Assembly (NCBI RefSeq): GCF_963924245.1 | Contig: NC_086284.1 | Span: forward strand, 166,089,653-166,153,652 | Origin: Chroicocephalus ridibundus | Taxonomy: Eukaryota; Chordata; Aves; Charadriiformes; Laridae | DNA length: 64,000 nt | Direction of reading: 5' to 3' | Shown here: in pieces, positions 1 to 9,870 of the stretch | Numbering within the stretch: position 1 is the first letter of the stretch | How the letters are laid out: each line of letters begins with the position of its first letter | Position numbers and translations under genes: made by a program | The notes under the pieces: model-generated | Database searches by the model: none | The model's input: the letters and a program-made list of their open reading frames with translations, nothing else | Told to the model about the DNA's origin: nothing

Positions 1-1023
1 CCCTATTCAGATTTAACAAAAAAAGAAAAAGACCAAAACATTTCAGCCAAATAAAAACTTGCAAGTAACAATACTAAGTAAGAAGTATTTACCACATACA
101 CTTAACCAAACTGACTTAGTTATGCTATGCAGTACCCATCTATGAAACTTCAAAAACCAAAGTTACCTAACAAAAAAGCAGTCTAGAAAAATCGGTAAAA
201 AAAAACCCCACAGCTCTTGAATTGAGTTCAGCCAATATGCTATAAACCTAAGCCAGAGGTTGCTGCATCTCCATCAACCAGTCATTCTACAGACACTGGG
301 TAAAGGAGCCAACTGCTACCTGCAGACTTACTGATCCAAGAAGCATGCTAAAAATCAAGCACTCCAAAGAATTACCCATGGATGAATCAACAGATGGCAA
401 CAAGTGACAGACATGAAATAGCTCCTAAAATGCTAAACACAGAAAGCTCTATGACTGATCCTCAATCCCCTCACAGGTACCTCTCTTTCTTTTTGTTTTC
501 AAAGGAGGATCACAAAAAAACATGGAATGGTACAGGCAACAATGCTGCAATTTAATCAAACTGCCTGCCCTTTTAGTGAAGGGGGGAATGTTATGGATAA
601 GACAGTACACACAGGAAATAAAGGATTCTGATGGTGCCAGACCTACCCACAGAGACAATCACTTGTTGATTCACGTACAAACGTGCTCGTATTTTCAACT
701 TAGTAACAGAGCCCTAGTATCATTAGACAGCTTTCATACATAGGTTAAAACACTTCGGTTACATAACTTTCTCTTATTCCTTCCTTGAAGGTAAGGAAAC
801 ATAACTTCCAACTGCAGCCCTAAACACAACTTCCAGCAAAGTAAGCAGCACTAACAAAAGACAACTTGATCCTCACAGCAGCCCAAACACGCTATATCCT
901 GATTATCTCTGCAAATTAACAACGGTAGGTTTAACCCTCCAGAAAGGGAAAAGCACCGCGAACCTCAAGCAATCACAACACAGCCTGTCCACAGCCTGCA
1001 ATTTGTGCACGGGGTGCACCCAC
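1..1023. other. Probable intron of the minus-strand gene; no exon seen
   Basis: This AT-rich stretch lies downstream, on the minus strand, of a good splice donor at 1023-1022. It would therefore be the 5' part of an intron continuing off the window. I see no exon, RNA gene or known repeat in it. The short open frames at 449-743 on both strands have no recognisable content. Intron status depends on the exon call at 1024-1183 being right. Confidence 0.35.
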
Positions 1024-1035
1024 CTTCTCCGACAT
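1024..1035 (-). CDS. Putative first four codons of a minus-strand gene (partial)
   Basis: On the minus strand an ATG at 1035-1033 is followed by TCG GAG AAG (Met-Ser-Glu-Lys) and then immediately by GTGGGT at 1023-1018. The junction AAG|GTGGGT is a good match to a vertebrate splice donor. An in-frame TGA lies upstream at 1056-1054, so the frame cannot extend further 5' and this ATG is the first one available. The base three before the ATG is A, which is favourable for initiation. The rest of the protein would be encoded beyond the left edge, so the product cannot be named from four residues. Several vertebrate proteins begin Met-Ser-Glu-Lys, and none is preferred here. The alternative is that the ATG is fortuitous and the whole exon is untranslated. 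Confidence 0.35.
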
Positions 1036-1183
1036 TTTTAATCCTTTGACCCTTCAGTGGAAGCGCCAATCCCCACAAAAAACTCCCCAGTTCTCGCAAA
1101 CCGACCGTTCTTTTGGGGCGGGAAAACAGGTGGGCACCTCACCGCGGAGCACGAGGGCCTCTTTAAATACAAAGATTTTTTTT
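1024..1183 (-). other. Putative second exon (5'UTR plus start codon), minus strand
   Basis: Read on the minus strand, the exon is preceded by a long pyrimidine run: about ten C, then T-rich sequence ending TTCTTCAAAG, with the AG at 1185-1184. This is a convincing 3' splice site. It ends at the AAG|GTGGGT donor at 1024|1023. The exon would be 160 nt, a normal size, with 148 nt of 5'UTR and the four-codon start. A second possible acceptor (pyrimidine run followed by CCCCAAAAG) lies inside the exon, so the left boundary could be shorter. Both boundaries are read from sequence; transcription is inferred. Confidence 0.4.
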
Positions 1184-1476
1184 CTTTGAAGAAAAAACAA
1201 AAGGGGGGGGGGTGGAAACGTGCTAAGAAGAGAACTTCCCAAGAGCCCTTTCACAAACCCTCCCCTCCCCATACCAAACACTCGTCCTCCAGCTCACGGA
1301 TAAGACACCCCCCACCCCGCTCCTCCCCACACAACCTCCCGCAACACAGAGGGGTCCTCGGCCTCCTCCGGGATGAGCGGGGGGGGGAGGGGCGCTGGCG
1401 GGCCCCACGGTGAGCCCTCCCCTCCCCAGGCCTCCCCCACACCCCCCGGCCCGGACCGAGCGCGGGTACCCCTTAC

Positions 1477-1650
1477 CTGCGGACCCTCCCCTCCCCACCC
1501 TCCCCCCCGCCGCCTGCCCGCCGACCGCGGGAGGTGCGGGCGGAGGGCGGGGGGCGGCTCAGCAGCGCGGGCGGCGGGTGGAGGCTGCGGGCCGGCTACC
1601 GTGCCGGGGGAATGGGGGGGACTCGGGGGCGTCCGGCTCCATCCTTCCCT
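1477..1650 (-). other. Putative non-coding first exon, minus strand, strong donor at 1477
   Basis: On the minus strand the sequence CCGCAG|GTAAGG straddles 1477|1476. It matches the U1 consensus CAG|GTRAGT at nearly every position. It lies inside the CpG island and 3' (minus sense) of a CCAAT box at 1716-1720, so a start site roughly 60-100 nt downstream of the CCAAT box would give an exon of about 150-200 nt. The upstream end (1650) is therefore only an estimate. Splicing from here to the acceptor at 1184 would remove a 293-nt intron. Confidence 0.4.
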
Positions 1651-1652
1651 CA

Positions 1653-1682
1653 GACACACACACAGAGACACACACACACACA
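1653..1682. repeat. (CA)n microsatellite, interrupted
   Basis: An interrupted CA tract sits inside the CpG island, close to where minus-strand transcription would begin. It is likely length-polymorphic. Confidence 0.9.
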
Positions 1683-1693
1683 GGAAATAACAC

Positions 1694-1722
1694 GGGGTCA
1701 GCTGACCCCCACCAGCCAATGG
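1694..1722. promoter_or_regulatory. 16-bp E-box palindrome next to a CCAAT box
   Basis: GGGGTCAGCTGACCCC at 1694-1709 is a perfect palindrome centred on the E-box CAGCTG. Six bases further on, CCAAT at 1716-1720 in the context CAGCCAATGG matches the NF-Y consensus. The CCAAT box is followed by a GGCGGCGGG stretch. The arrangement is typical of a core-proximal promoter. Factor binding is inferred from motif identity only. Confidence 0.55.
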
Positions 1723-1934
1723 CGGCGGGCGGGAGGGGGGGGAAGGTTGGGACGGGGAGGGGGGGGAGCCGCGCGCGCCAGCAGCAACGGCGCGAGGCGG
1801 CGGGTCCCGGCCGGGCGAGGGAGCGGGGCGGGAGGCGCGTGCGCGCGCCCGTCGAGGGAGCCACCTCCCCCCCCCCCGCAACCACGCGCCCGCTTAAAGG
1901 GGCCGCGCGCCGCCGCCGCCGCCTGAGGGAGAGC

Positions 1935-2009
1935 GGCCGGTTCGGGGTCCGCCCAGTCCCGGCGTGCGGCTTGGCCGCACGCCGGGACTGGGCGGACCCC
2001 GAACCGGCC
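1935..2009. repeat. Perfect 36-bp inverted repeat with 3-nt spacer
   Basis: The left arm (1935-1970) and right arm (1974-2009) are exact reverse complements over 36 bases, separated only by TTG at 1971-1973. Symmetry stops abruptly at both ends: the C at 1934 is not matched by the C at 2010. The arms are very GC-rich and contain several CpGs. A transcript crossing it would fold into an exceptionally stable hairpin. It lies in the CpG island upstream of the minus-strand start region. It may be a recent template-switch duplication, a genuine regulatory palindrome, or a fold-back assembly or library artefact. Confidence 0.97.
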
Positions 2010-2241
2010 CCGAAGCTCAGGAAAACAACATGGAGGCTCGGCAAGTCCAGTGGTGCTTGGGCGACTGGAAAAGAGTAGTGCCAGCCCTCCCGAGCACCTC
2101 GTAAAGCCTTTAACTGTGGAGTTAAGTGTGTCTAATCGTACTTCGGCGTTGGAGAAGTAGTCGTTGTTTGGTTTTTTTTTAAAAGAATATTCACTAATTT
2201 GGCGGGGGGGGGTTAATTTTCGTGACGGCGCCTGTCAGACC

Positions 2242-2330
2242 ATGGTCTCCTCCGCCGAGGCCTGCAGGCCAGCAAAGGAAGCTCTGTGCGACGCGGCGGC
2301 TTCCTCCATCTGCCGCTCGGAGCATCTCAC
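2242..2330 (+). other. Short plus-strand reading frame with Kozak start and possible donor
   Basis: The ATG at 2242 sits in GACCATGG, close to an ideal initiation context. It opens 30 codons before a TGA. Just before the stop the sequence CAC|GTGAGA at 2330|2331 could serve as a splice donor, so this could be the first coding exon of a divergent gene or a short upstream frame in a non-coding RNA. The peptide is Ala/Ser/Cys-rich and I recognise no family. A 12-bp palindrome, GGCCTGCAGGCC, lies inside it at 2259-2270. Evidence is limited to context and the donor-like site. Confidence 0.2.
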
Positions 2331-3072
2331 GTGAGAAGGCAGGAGGGCTGGCGGCCTGGGAAGCTCCAAGCGCTGGGCAAAGAAAGCTCGAGCATCCTTT
2401 AAAACTTGCTTTGCCGGGAACTTTGCTGAGGAGATACGACAGTTCCAACAGCCGCCCCGTTTCCCAAGCTTTGTGCCCCAGATCCTCAGCACGCTTTATG
2501 CCGAGGGAAGGCCCGTGCCTACAGATAATCCCAAAAAGCAACAAACTGCGCTCAGAAGGACTGCGCTGTAAGCACAGCCAGTTGACAGCATCACTGATGG
2601 CTCCCCCACAGGTGACTTGCTCTTTATGAAAAATAAATACAAACCACCACATCTTGTACTACGCATTATCTGTCAAAAAAAATTCAGAGACTGGCTGAAA
2701 TTCCATCTAGATAAGACTGCAAGGATAGCAATAGTCTGGGGGAAACAACCAGAGCAGACAACAATTACATGTGCTCCTACCATTTGTCTTTCAAGTTAAC
2801 AATTCGCGGGTGTTTGGGACTCGCCAGCTGCCAGCCAGGCAATCGTGCAGCAGGAGCACCCAGGAAGGACTCGCCTGCTCCTCCGCTCCTCCTCGGACTC
2901 GATAGGCGACGGCTCCTTTCAGAGGCAAGCCTTCTGCTGTGATCTACACCTTATCTCCTTCAGATGAGATTACTGCCATGTGCTCCACATCGGCTACCTG
3001 TGAATTGCAGCTAGAACATGCAGGCGTTGCCTTACTGCGTGCTCTGCCGGTACCATACGCCCTGCTCCCCTC
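2331..3072. other. Unique non-coding sequence
   Basis: GC content falls away from the CpG island. An open frame at 2222-2629 continues through here but is not protein-like in composition. No repeat or RNA gene is recognised. Confidence 0.6.
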
Positions 3073-3150
3073 GGCACTTATTGCCCACTTGCATGCAGCG
3101 TTTAAGGCACTTGTTGCCTACTTGCATGCGGCGTTTAAGGCACGGTGCTT
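3073..3150. repeat. 33-bp tandem duplication
   Basis: Copy one (3073-3105) and copy two (3106-3138) are 33 bp each and differ at three positions. The first bases of a third copy (GGCAC) follow at 3139. The unit contains TTGCATGC and ends GCGTTTAA. The period is a multiple of three, so open frames pass through both copies, but nothing else suggests coding. Confidence 0.95.
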
Positions 3151-3443
3151 CACTTATGGGAGGTGGAGGTCATTGCTGCTTTCACCTGAAGAAGAGGCTC
3201 CGACAGCATATTCACCATGACAAACAGTGAGGTTGCTGTAGTCGCAAACAGCCTTAATCTTGTTGACTGCCACGGCATGCTAAGAGCTTGGTTAGAGCAG
3301 CATTCCCTCTGGGGATCCAGGACTGTGATAAAAGCTGTAATGGGGTGGGGGAACTCGATAAGGTTTTTATAATTTGATTTTCCATTATCTGTTTTTCTGA
3401 TTTTGAAGTGAAACGTCAATTGAGGTCAATCCTTTATGTAGAT

Positions 3444-3501
3444 TTATAAGGTAGGAGTCCTTAAGAGTGCTCTACCTTAAGTTAAACTTACCTTAAGGTA
3501 A
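3444..3501. repeat. Cluster of AAGGTA inverted and direct repeats
   Basis: The 14-bp perfect palindrome TTACCTTAAGGTAA occupies 3488-3501. The half-site TACCTTAAG is repeated directly at 3473-3481 and 3489-3497, and AAGGTAG at 3449-3455 is inverted relative to CTACCTT at 3472-3478. No known mobile element is recognised. Confidence 0.85.
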
Positions 3502-4044
3502 AACCCCTTTGTATATACAAATATATGAGAACATAGATTATCTATATAAACTTGGTATTTTGAGGTATTTTTTACTTAATGTCCAAAATGAAGTTGCAGC
3601 ATAGATAGAAAAATGCACTGTAGAACTACAAGGACAGCTAACATTCAGGAGACAAACATTTCTCAAAGGACCAAAAATAAGTGAATTTGCATACTTAAAT
3701 ACCTGGATCTCTAGTCTGCTGCACAGCAGCATTTCCCATTTCCACTAATGACTACTTATAGGTGTTACAGGGGAAGTTCAAGAGGAGGTGCTTTTTAAAA
3801 TATTTAAAAGCTAAAAGCTATATGGCTGATTTTAAAGGATGAAATGAAATTTTAAAAAAACACATGCTAGAAATACTGGCAAATACCACACTATCATCAG
3901 CTGCTGCACTACAGTAGGCATCTGTTAATATACAGGGTCATTAAAAGTGCAGAATGAAAACAAAGTTACCAAAACTATATTAGTTAAATACCACATGAGC
4001 AGAGACGCCATATCCTTTGCAGCTTTTGAAGTGATGTATCAAGC
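3502..4044. other. AT-rich unique sequence
   Basis: Low GC with several stop-rich frames. Nothing is recognised. Confidence 0.6.
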
Positions 4045-4430
4045 TTTAACGTACAACCCCACTGAGCTTAATGGAGAATTTAATTCTCTCAGAAACTAAT
4101 TTTTGGCTGTCTGCAGACTCTGGATGAAAAACCACTGTCATTAGTACACCTTGTTCACATCACTGAGTTTTTCTTTGCCACTGAACATTTCCCTTTCTTT
4201 CCAGAAGAAAGAAATTCAACCTTCTGACAACCATTCCATGACAACTACTTGACCACCATCAGTTACCCAAAAAAACATTTGTTATAAATAATACATTGTT
4301 AGGATTAATGAAGAAAGTAAGCCCATCGTGCTACTGAGGCTCTGATCCTGCAAACACATGATCAGGGCAGGAATCTAACACCCACACAAGCAGTTCTAGT
4401 TCAGGGTAAAGTCACCCGTAGTATCTATAC
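4045..4430. repeat. Probable remnants of an ancient sauropsid interspersed repeat
   Basis: The phrase CTGATCCTGCAAACAC at 4341-4356 and the segment AACCCCACTGAGCTTAATGG around 4054-4073 resemble, from recall, a degraded repeat common in bird and turtle DNA that contains 'gatcctgcaaacact' and 'attgacttcaatggg' motifs. Both pieces could belong to one decayed insertion or two. I cannot name the family and similarity is visible only in short blocks. Confidence 0.35.
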
Positions 4431-7400
4431 ACTCTTAAAGCAACTTATATACAAATCACCCTTTGATTCTGAAAAGAAGAAAAAACCCAGGGATTTAAGG
4501 GCAAAAATGGTTACTTACTGAAATAAGCCCTTAAAGGATCAATTTCAAAATCAATGCAACAAACTAAACAGGTTTGCATGTAAATCTCCAGCAAATACAT
4601 TCCATCATCATGGAGTAAGTGCTATAAATTGAGCAGATGCACCACACCACAATCGTAAGAAAAACTGAAGTCTCTGCTTTTAGTGCAAGCAAGTCAGCTC
4701 AGACGTAATTGTACAGAGCCACTGCAGTACTACCACAACAGAAACCTTCCAAATCCTACCGGTTTCCTCTCAGACATCCTCTCCCCACCTCCTAATCAAA
4801 GTGTTTCCGAGGATAGAGGCACAAACAAAGCAGGGACAGGCAGGAAAAAGGCCTCAAGACTTGGAACCCCCCTCTACAATGGACTGGAGATTCTGGGCAA
4901 AATAAAGCCCCCTGGCTAGCCTTCGGAGTTAGTGCCATTGGTCCTACTAGTGCTGCTGTCACAGCACACATGCAAGCAATGCTGACTCTTCTACTGCACG
5001 TGAACGCTGCAATGGCAAAAGCAAACATGTTTTCCCCCCTGTTACGCCTTAATGTAAGGCTTACCTTGAACATCTCTTTCCCCTCTCCAACGGATCATGG
5101 AGAAAAAAGGTCCTTCTGACCCCGAGAGGACTGACAAATGGAGATGGAGGGTCTCCTTCTGTCTTTGAGGTCACCGCTTCTGATCAAGCTGTAATTCAGT
5201 GATTACTCAGTTCATGTAGCTCTCCAGAATCATACATTATCAGCTTGGGGGTAGGGGGGGGAAACGGAAGGATGACACCATTCCTGACCTGAACCACCTC
5301 TCATCTCCACACATCTCTGAGCTCCCTCTGCCTAGAAGGGGGGAGAACAGCAAGTGATGCAGCTTCGGGGATCAAGAACAAATTTGCAGGTAACATACGC
5401 TGGAGAGATTCCGAGCGCCCCAGTGTTTGTGAGAGGAAAGATGATTTCTGAATGCAGCTGGTGGGGTCCTCTGAGAGATTTTGTCTTCTTTACAAAAGGT
5501 ATCGTTGCTGATGAAAAGCCTTGAACTAGCAGCACCAGGAGGCTGAAGCCTCCGCAGAGTGAGGCACGCAGATTTCTCACAGGCACAGCACCTGTCCCCT
5601 CCACGTATTACCCTTATCCTAATCCTTTCCCCTGTTACACAATTTCATGTCATGCACAGGCTCGCCACTGCACTTTTACAGCTTTCATCTTGAGGCACTT
5701 AGATGCTATGGGAATGGGCATTAGAGACTAGCTTGAAGATAGGTAATACAAAAGATGACAGCAAGATCGGGCACCTACAGGTCACACAACCGGGGACTGA
5801 AACTTATATTCACGGTGGGACAGCTACATCTTTAAGCAAGTGTAAAGCAAGGACAGCTAGCCTGTTTCTCTTTCTCCAAGAACGACATCAGCATGGCTGC
5901 ATTCATTAACATTTCCTACCCCTCTTCCTATCTAGCCCCAGGATTTCCCATACCTTCCTCCTATTTCTTTTACGCTTACTTCAGATAAAAAGTGTTACAT
6001 CTGACCCTCGCACAAGGGAGAAGCAGTATCAGACGTCTCACAAGGAACTGCAGCAAAGACAGGGAGGGCTCTCCTCTCATTAATTCACCGATATTGAACT
6101 TTTCCCCTTAAGACAGCCAACGGATCTGTGTGCTTGCTGGCAAGCGTTTTGGACGAGCACCGATTCCCAACATACTGACTGTCATGGGTGCATTGCTTAG
6201 AAGCGTCTCTCCTCCAGACACAAGAAACCTCTCCATAAGCCCTAGTGTTAAATCCTACAGCCCAAATCCTGCAACAGAGCAACAAGTGGACTGCAAGACT
6301 TTGGAGCATCTCAAAGGAAGGAAAATAACAAAGCAGCTGAAGGTAGGTAGCATGAATCATAGCAGGTGAAAAATTAAATCACCTATATGGGAGACAATTC
6401 TGCTCCATCTTTTAATACTGCAACACTCCTGTCCTCTCATTTTCCCGTTACAAGGAGCTGATTCATGAAAATAAGATCTTTGTACCTTAAGACCTGCTCA
6501 GCTGCTTCTGCTTATTCCTTTTGCCTCCTGCCAAAAAGCTGCTTCTGGGAGAATCAGAATTAGTTGCTGTGAAAGGGATTGTGACGCTGCAGACAAAAGA
6601 ATTTGAGTCCAGTAAAAAAAACAAGAAACAACAGAAGCTGGACTTTTGAGGAAAAGTGGATTGCATTTCCATGCAGATGTCCAAAGTAATACAGGTGGAA
6701 ATTAAAACAGAAAGCCACACAAATATGATTCTCTAGCAAGACTGTCTCCAACAAGGCAGAAAAGGCCATCAATAAATCTTCATTATCTGAATTGCTAAAC
6801 ATATCTAAATAAAAGGAGAAATTCAAATATTAGGAGAACTCACCTTTTTAAATGGTCTTATATAAAACCAACTCTGCCTTGCCTGAACACGTTTTACAGA
6901 AAGGAATTTTTTTTTTCCTCTTACTTCTGCTGGCCTTTTACAGAGGTTTCATTTGCTGGGTGGTTTTGTGTTTGGTTTTTTTGTGCCTACAGGGAAGTGG
7001 GAATTTCCAGGCTTAACAAGCTTAAATCCCCATGACATATAGTCCCAAATTTTAGAGGCAACTAAGATTTTGATTCTTACTTTGCTCCCTGTTGGTTTCC
7101 TCCCTGATGCATGCAATAGCTGGTTTGAATCTCAGCTGTTCCAACAGTAGGGGGAAAAAAAAGGTCCCTGAAGGAAGAGCGTTAGTTCTTCCAGTCACCT
7201 TGCTGCTACCGCGCTCCAGAATTCAGGCACATGAAAGAGCACATGAGAAGGGCTCGCAGCAGCAAGAGGCAAAAGCTGAGGGCATCAGACTGGACCAAAA
7301 CTAAGAGGTCTTCTACGTTCATCTGGTAAAAAGGCTGTATTTATATTGGGTAGTACTAATCTAAGGGTCCACTGAAGATACACGTTGCATGAAATCTCAT

Positions 7401-9730
7401 TAACTTCTTATCACAGAAACTAAATTCTGCTTTTTCTGTCACCTATAGTGATGTTCTCTGGTTCTGATTCATCGGCGAGACTGGTTTAGCAAAAATATTT
7501 TTAAAGTTACACCACCGTTTACTTATATATCTCCTATTGCTAAGAAAACATGAGGAAAAAAAAAAACTACTTCAAACACAACCACTTTAATTACTTTGTA
7601 TCTCGAGACTCATAAAAGTACATTCAATGCTCAAACCCTCTAATTCTACATTTCAAAAGACATTAATGTCTTATTTTAGTGCCCTGCATTACTGTAAAGT
7701 CGCGCTCAAATCCAATTCAGCATAGGGCACACGAGAACACACAGAACTTACAACTTGAAACACAACATATTCAACTATTTATGAGCACTACTGACATGTT
7801 TGGGGAAAAGAAGCGTATTTTCATTCAAGTCACCTAACCCAAGTGATAACAATGCCTTAAAAGCTATCAGGTAATAGAGATAACTGTCCTGCATTAAGAA
7901 AATCAGTACTTAATTTTGTAAAGATGGGACAGACCTATCTTTAGAGAGCCCAAGGCACGCAGTAAAATCTTAAGTAGCTCGTTTCTATTTCAGGATTCAA
8001 CTCTTCCAGTTGCCTACTGAAGTTCAGGTTCAAACTAACAAAACCTCTGCTTATATATCGGGGTTTTCATCATCCCTCTTGAAGAGATTATCTTCTGCAG
8101 CTGGGAATCCTTCTGGCACTCACATTTGTCCTGAGAGGTGATTAGGACTGAAGGCCCCCCTTTAACTTTTTCTGTAAATGTGCTCTGAGTAATTAGACCT
8201 AAACAGAATGCCGTCAGTTCTATCAGGGCTCTGAAAATAAGGTGGGCACTTCTTAGGACATCATTAGCGAGCACAGAAGCAAGAACAGAAGCCTCAGCAA
8301 GCACAATTCACATCAACCTACCAACTCAATGAGTCTCCCCTGGTTTTAGAAATAGCCCAAATCCACAAATAAAAACCCCAAGCTATTCCAACACAAACAC
8401 TTTCATGAGGAGCAAAGCATTTGGCGGGACTGCAGTCCTCAAGGTGGTTGCTTTATAACCCTGGCTGAACCCAGGTCTAATGAAGAGTTGCTGCTTACGC
8501 TGGTGGAAAGAAAGCATTTCACCACGGGTGAAATTTCACGTTCCCTGGCGTACCTGCCCACAGCCCAGGGATCCCCCCATCACGGCCAAGCCTTTCCACA
8601 GCAGGGAGCGCGGGGCGAGAGAAGAGATGACTACTCTTCTCCGAAATCAGCAATGCTTCAAACCCTTACAGCGTGATTCATTCCACGGGCTGAAGATCAA
8701 GGTGTCGGCTTACTTATTGATGAAAAAGGGTAGTCACCCTATTTATAATCAGCTAGCGTTATCTCATCTCAAGAAACAGTAAGTCAGCAGCTAGCCTTAG
8801 GTGGTAAGTAGGGGGTTTCCTTAACAGTACTCTTCATTGAGATTGAAGAGAAGTTTAAAAAAAAAAAAAAAAAGAAGAAGAAAAAAGCCGCGGTGGTTAC
8901 AAGAAAGGGAATATCTATCTTAACAGAAAGGGGGGGAAACAATTAACGCTTTCAGCTCATTCCCCATCACCACTGCCAGGAAATTCTCTGATATAAGCAT
9001 TGCCTGCCTAGGGCTTTTTGAGAGACCCTTGCACATCCTCACTGATTACTTCCCCTACTCAGGGAGACAGACTGTCCTTTACCCTAAATGCTTTTATCCT
9101 CTTGATGAGGTCTCTTACCCAGCTGGATCCTGCCTCCTTCTCCCACTGCAATCTCTGAGCCTGAGAGAAGACACCTGGGGACCTTCCACTTTGCTCAGGG
9201 AAGAGATTTAATCCTTTCATATCCTAGCATGGGGCTGAAGTGATGCGCAACTCCCCCCTCCCCGAACACCTATGGTTACAGTCCTGGGCGACGGATGTCC
9301 CCAGCTGAAGAGAAATCAAAGGACACTGTTTCCTGCTCTTTCAGAAGTCATTTAAAAGCAGGTGTAGAAAAAGAACTGAGGAAAACTCCATAAGGGACAA
9401 TCCTGCTGTACCCAGACAAGATGATGAGGCTTAAAATCTCTTCTGTATCTAATCTTAGCTAAATCACATCCCTGACAACCGCTACCCTCAGTTTCGCAGG
9501 GTGCATTTTGCTCATCACCCCCCACCTCCCAGCCTCACACGCAGTGTCCAGTCCCACCTGGTCACCCCCACTTCTGCCCTCCCTGGGGCCAGACATCCGA
9601 AGGAGGACCCACCCATGGGGTGATTTGACTTAATCCTCTGAGGGGGCTGCGGAGCAATTCCAGGCTTCACTTCCCAGCCAAGTGGGGGTCGTGACTCAGA
9701 CAAGCCAACAGACAGCACCCAGCGCAGACC
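4431..9730. other. Gene-free AT-rich stretch
   Basis: No exon, RNA gene or recognisable repeat was found. Features seen are homopolymers (T-run near 6907-6917, A-run near 7557-7567, A17 at 8857-8873 followed by GAA repeats) and a 12-bp palindrome GTGAAATTTCAC at 8528-8539. Short open frames (up to 100 codons at 8480-8782) show no domain-like composition. Confidence 0.55.
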
Positions 9731-9870
9731 ATGATTTTTATCTTCAAAGTGCTTTACAAACTAACAAATCCTTACTTCTCCTCTGAGAGAATAAAGAAGG
9801 GGAAAAAAATAATCCCTAAACATCACCACCGTGAAGGAGCAGAGATGCAAATAACCCCAAAAGTCCTTTC
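9731..9870 (-). repeat. MIR/CORE-type SINE fragment
   Basis: The segment TTCAAAGTGCTTTACAAAC near 9752-9770, followed at 9809-9870 by ATAATCCCTAAA and AGCAGAGATGCAAATAACC, matches by recall the reverse complement of the MIR 3' half ('aaagcgctttacaaa...attatccc...cagagaggttaagtaac'). Divergence is high, as expected for an amniote-wide relic. Confidence 0.5.

Larger units (their letters stand above)
1290..2100. promoter_or_regulatory. CpG island, likely bidirectional promoter
   Basis: Sequence composition changes sharply from AT-rich flanks to a very GC-rich, CpG-dense block. It contains GC-box-like G-runs, a GCC-repeat tract around 1909-1923, a CCAAT box and an E-box palindrome. Such islands normally mark vertebrate promoters. 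The strong minus-strand splice donor at 1477 indicates transcription to the left. A Kozak-type ATG at 2242 on the plus strand makes a divergent transcript possible. The long open frames in it (up to 222 codons on the plus strand and 195 on the minus) are Pro/Arg/Gly-rich by-products of GC content and are not annotated as genes. Confidence 0.8.

Noticed and set aside
1024..1035. Naming the minus-strand gene from the Met-Ser-Glu-Lys start
   Set aside because: Four residues are shared by several unrelated vertebrate proteins, and no further exon is inside the window.
1294..2078. Open frames of 130-222 codons on both strands in the first CpG island
   Set aside because: They are Pro/Arg/Gly-rich, overlap on both strands, cross the CA microsatellite and the hairpin, and lack recognisable domains. 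Such frames arise from low stop frequency in GC-rich DNA.
8528..8539. 12-bp palindrome GTGAAATTTCAC
   Set aside because: Palindromes of this length are expected by chance several times in 64 kb, and nothing around it adds support.
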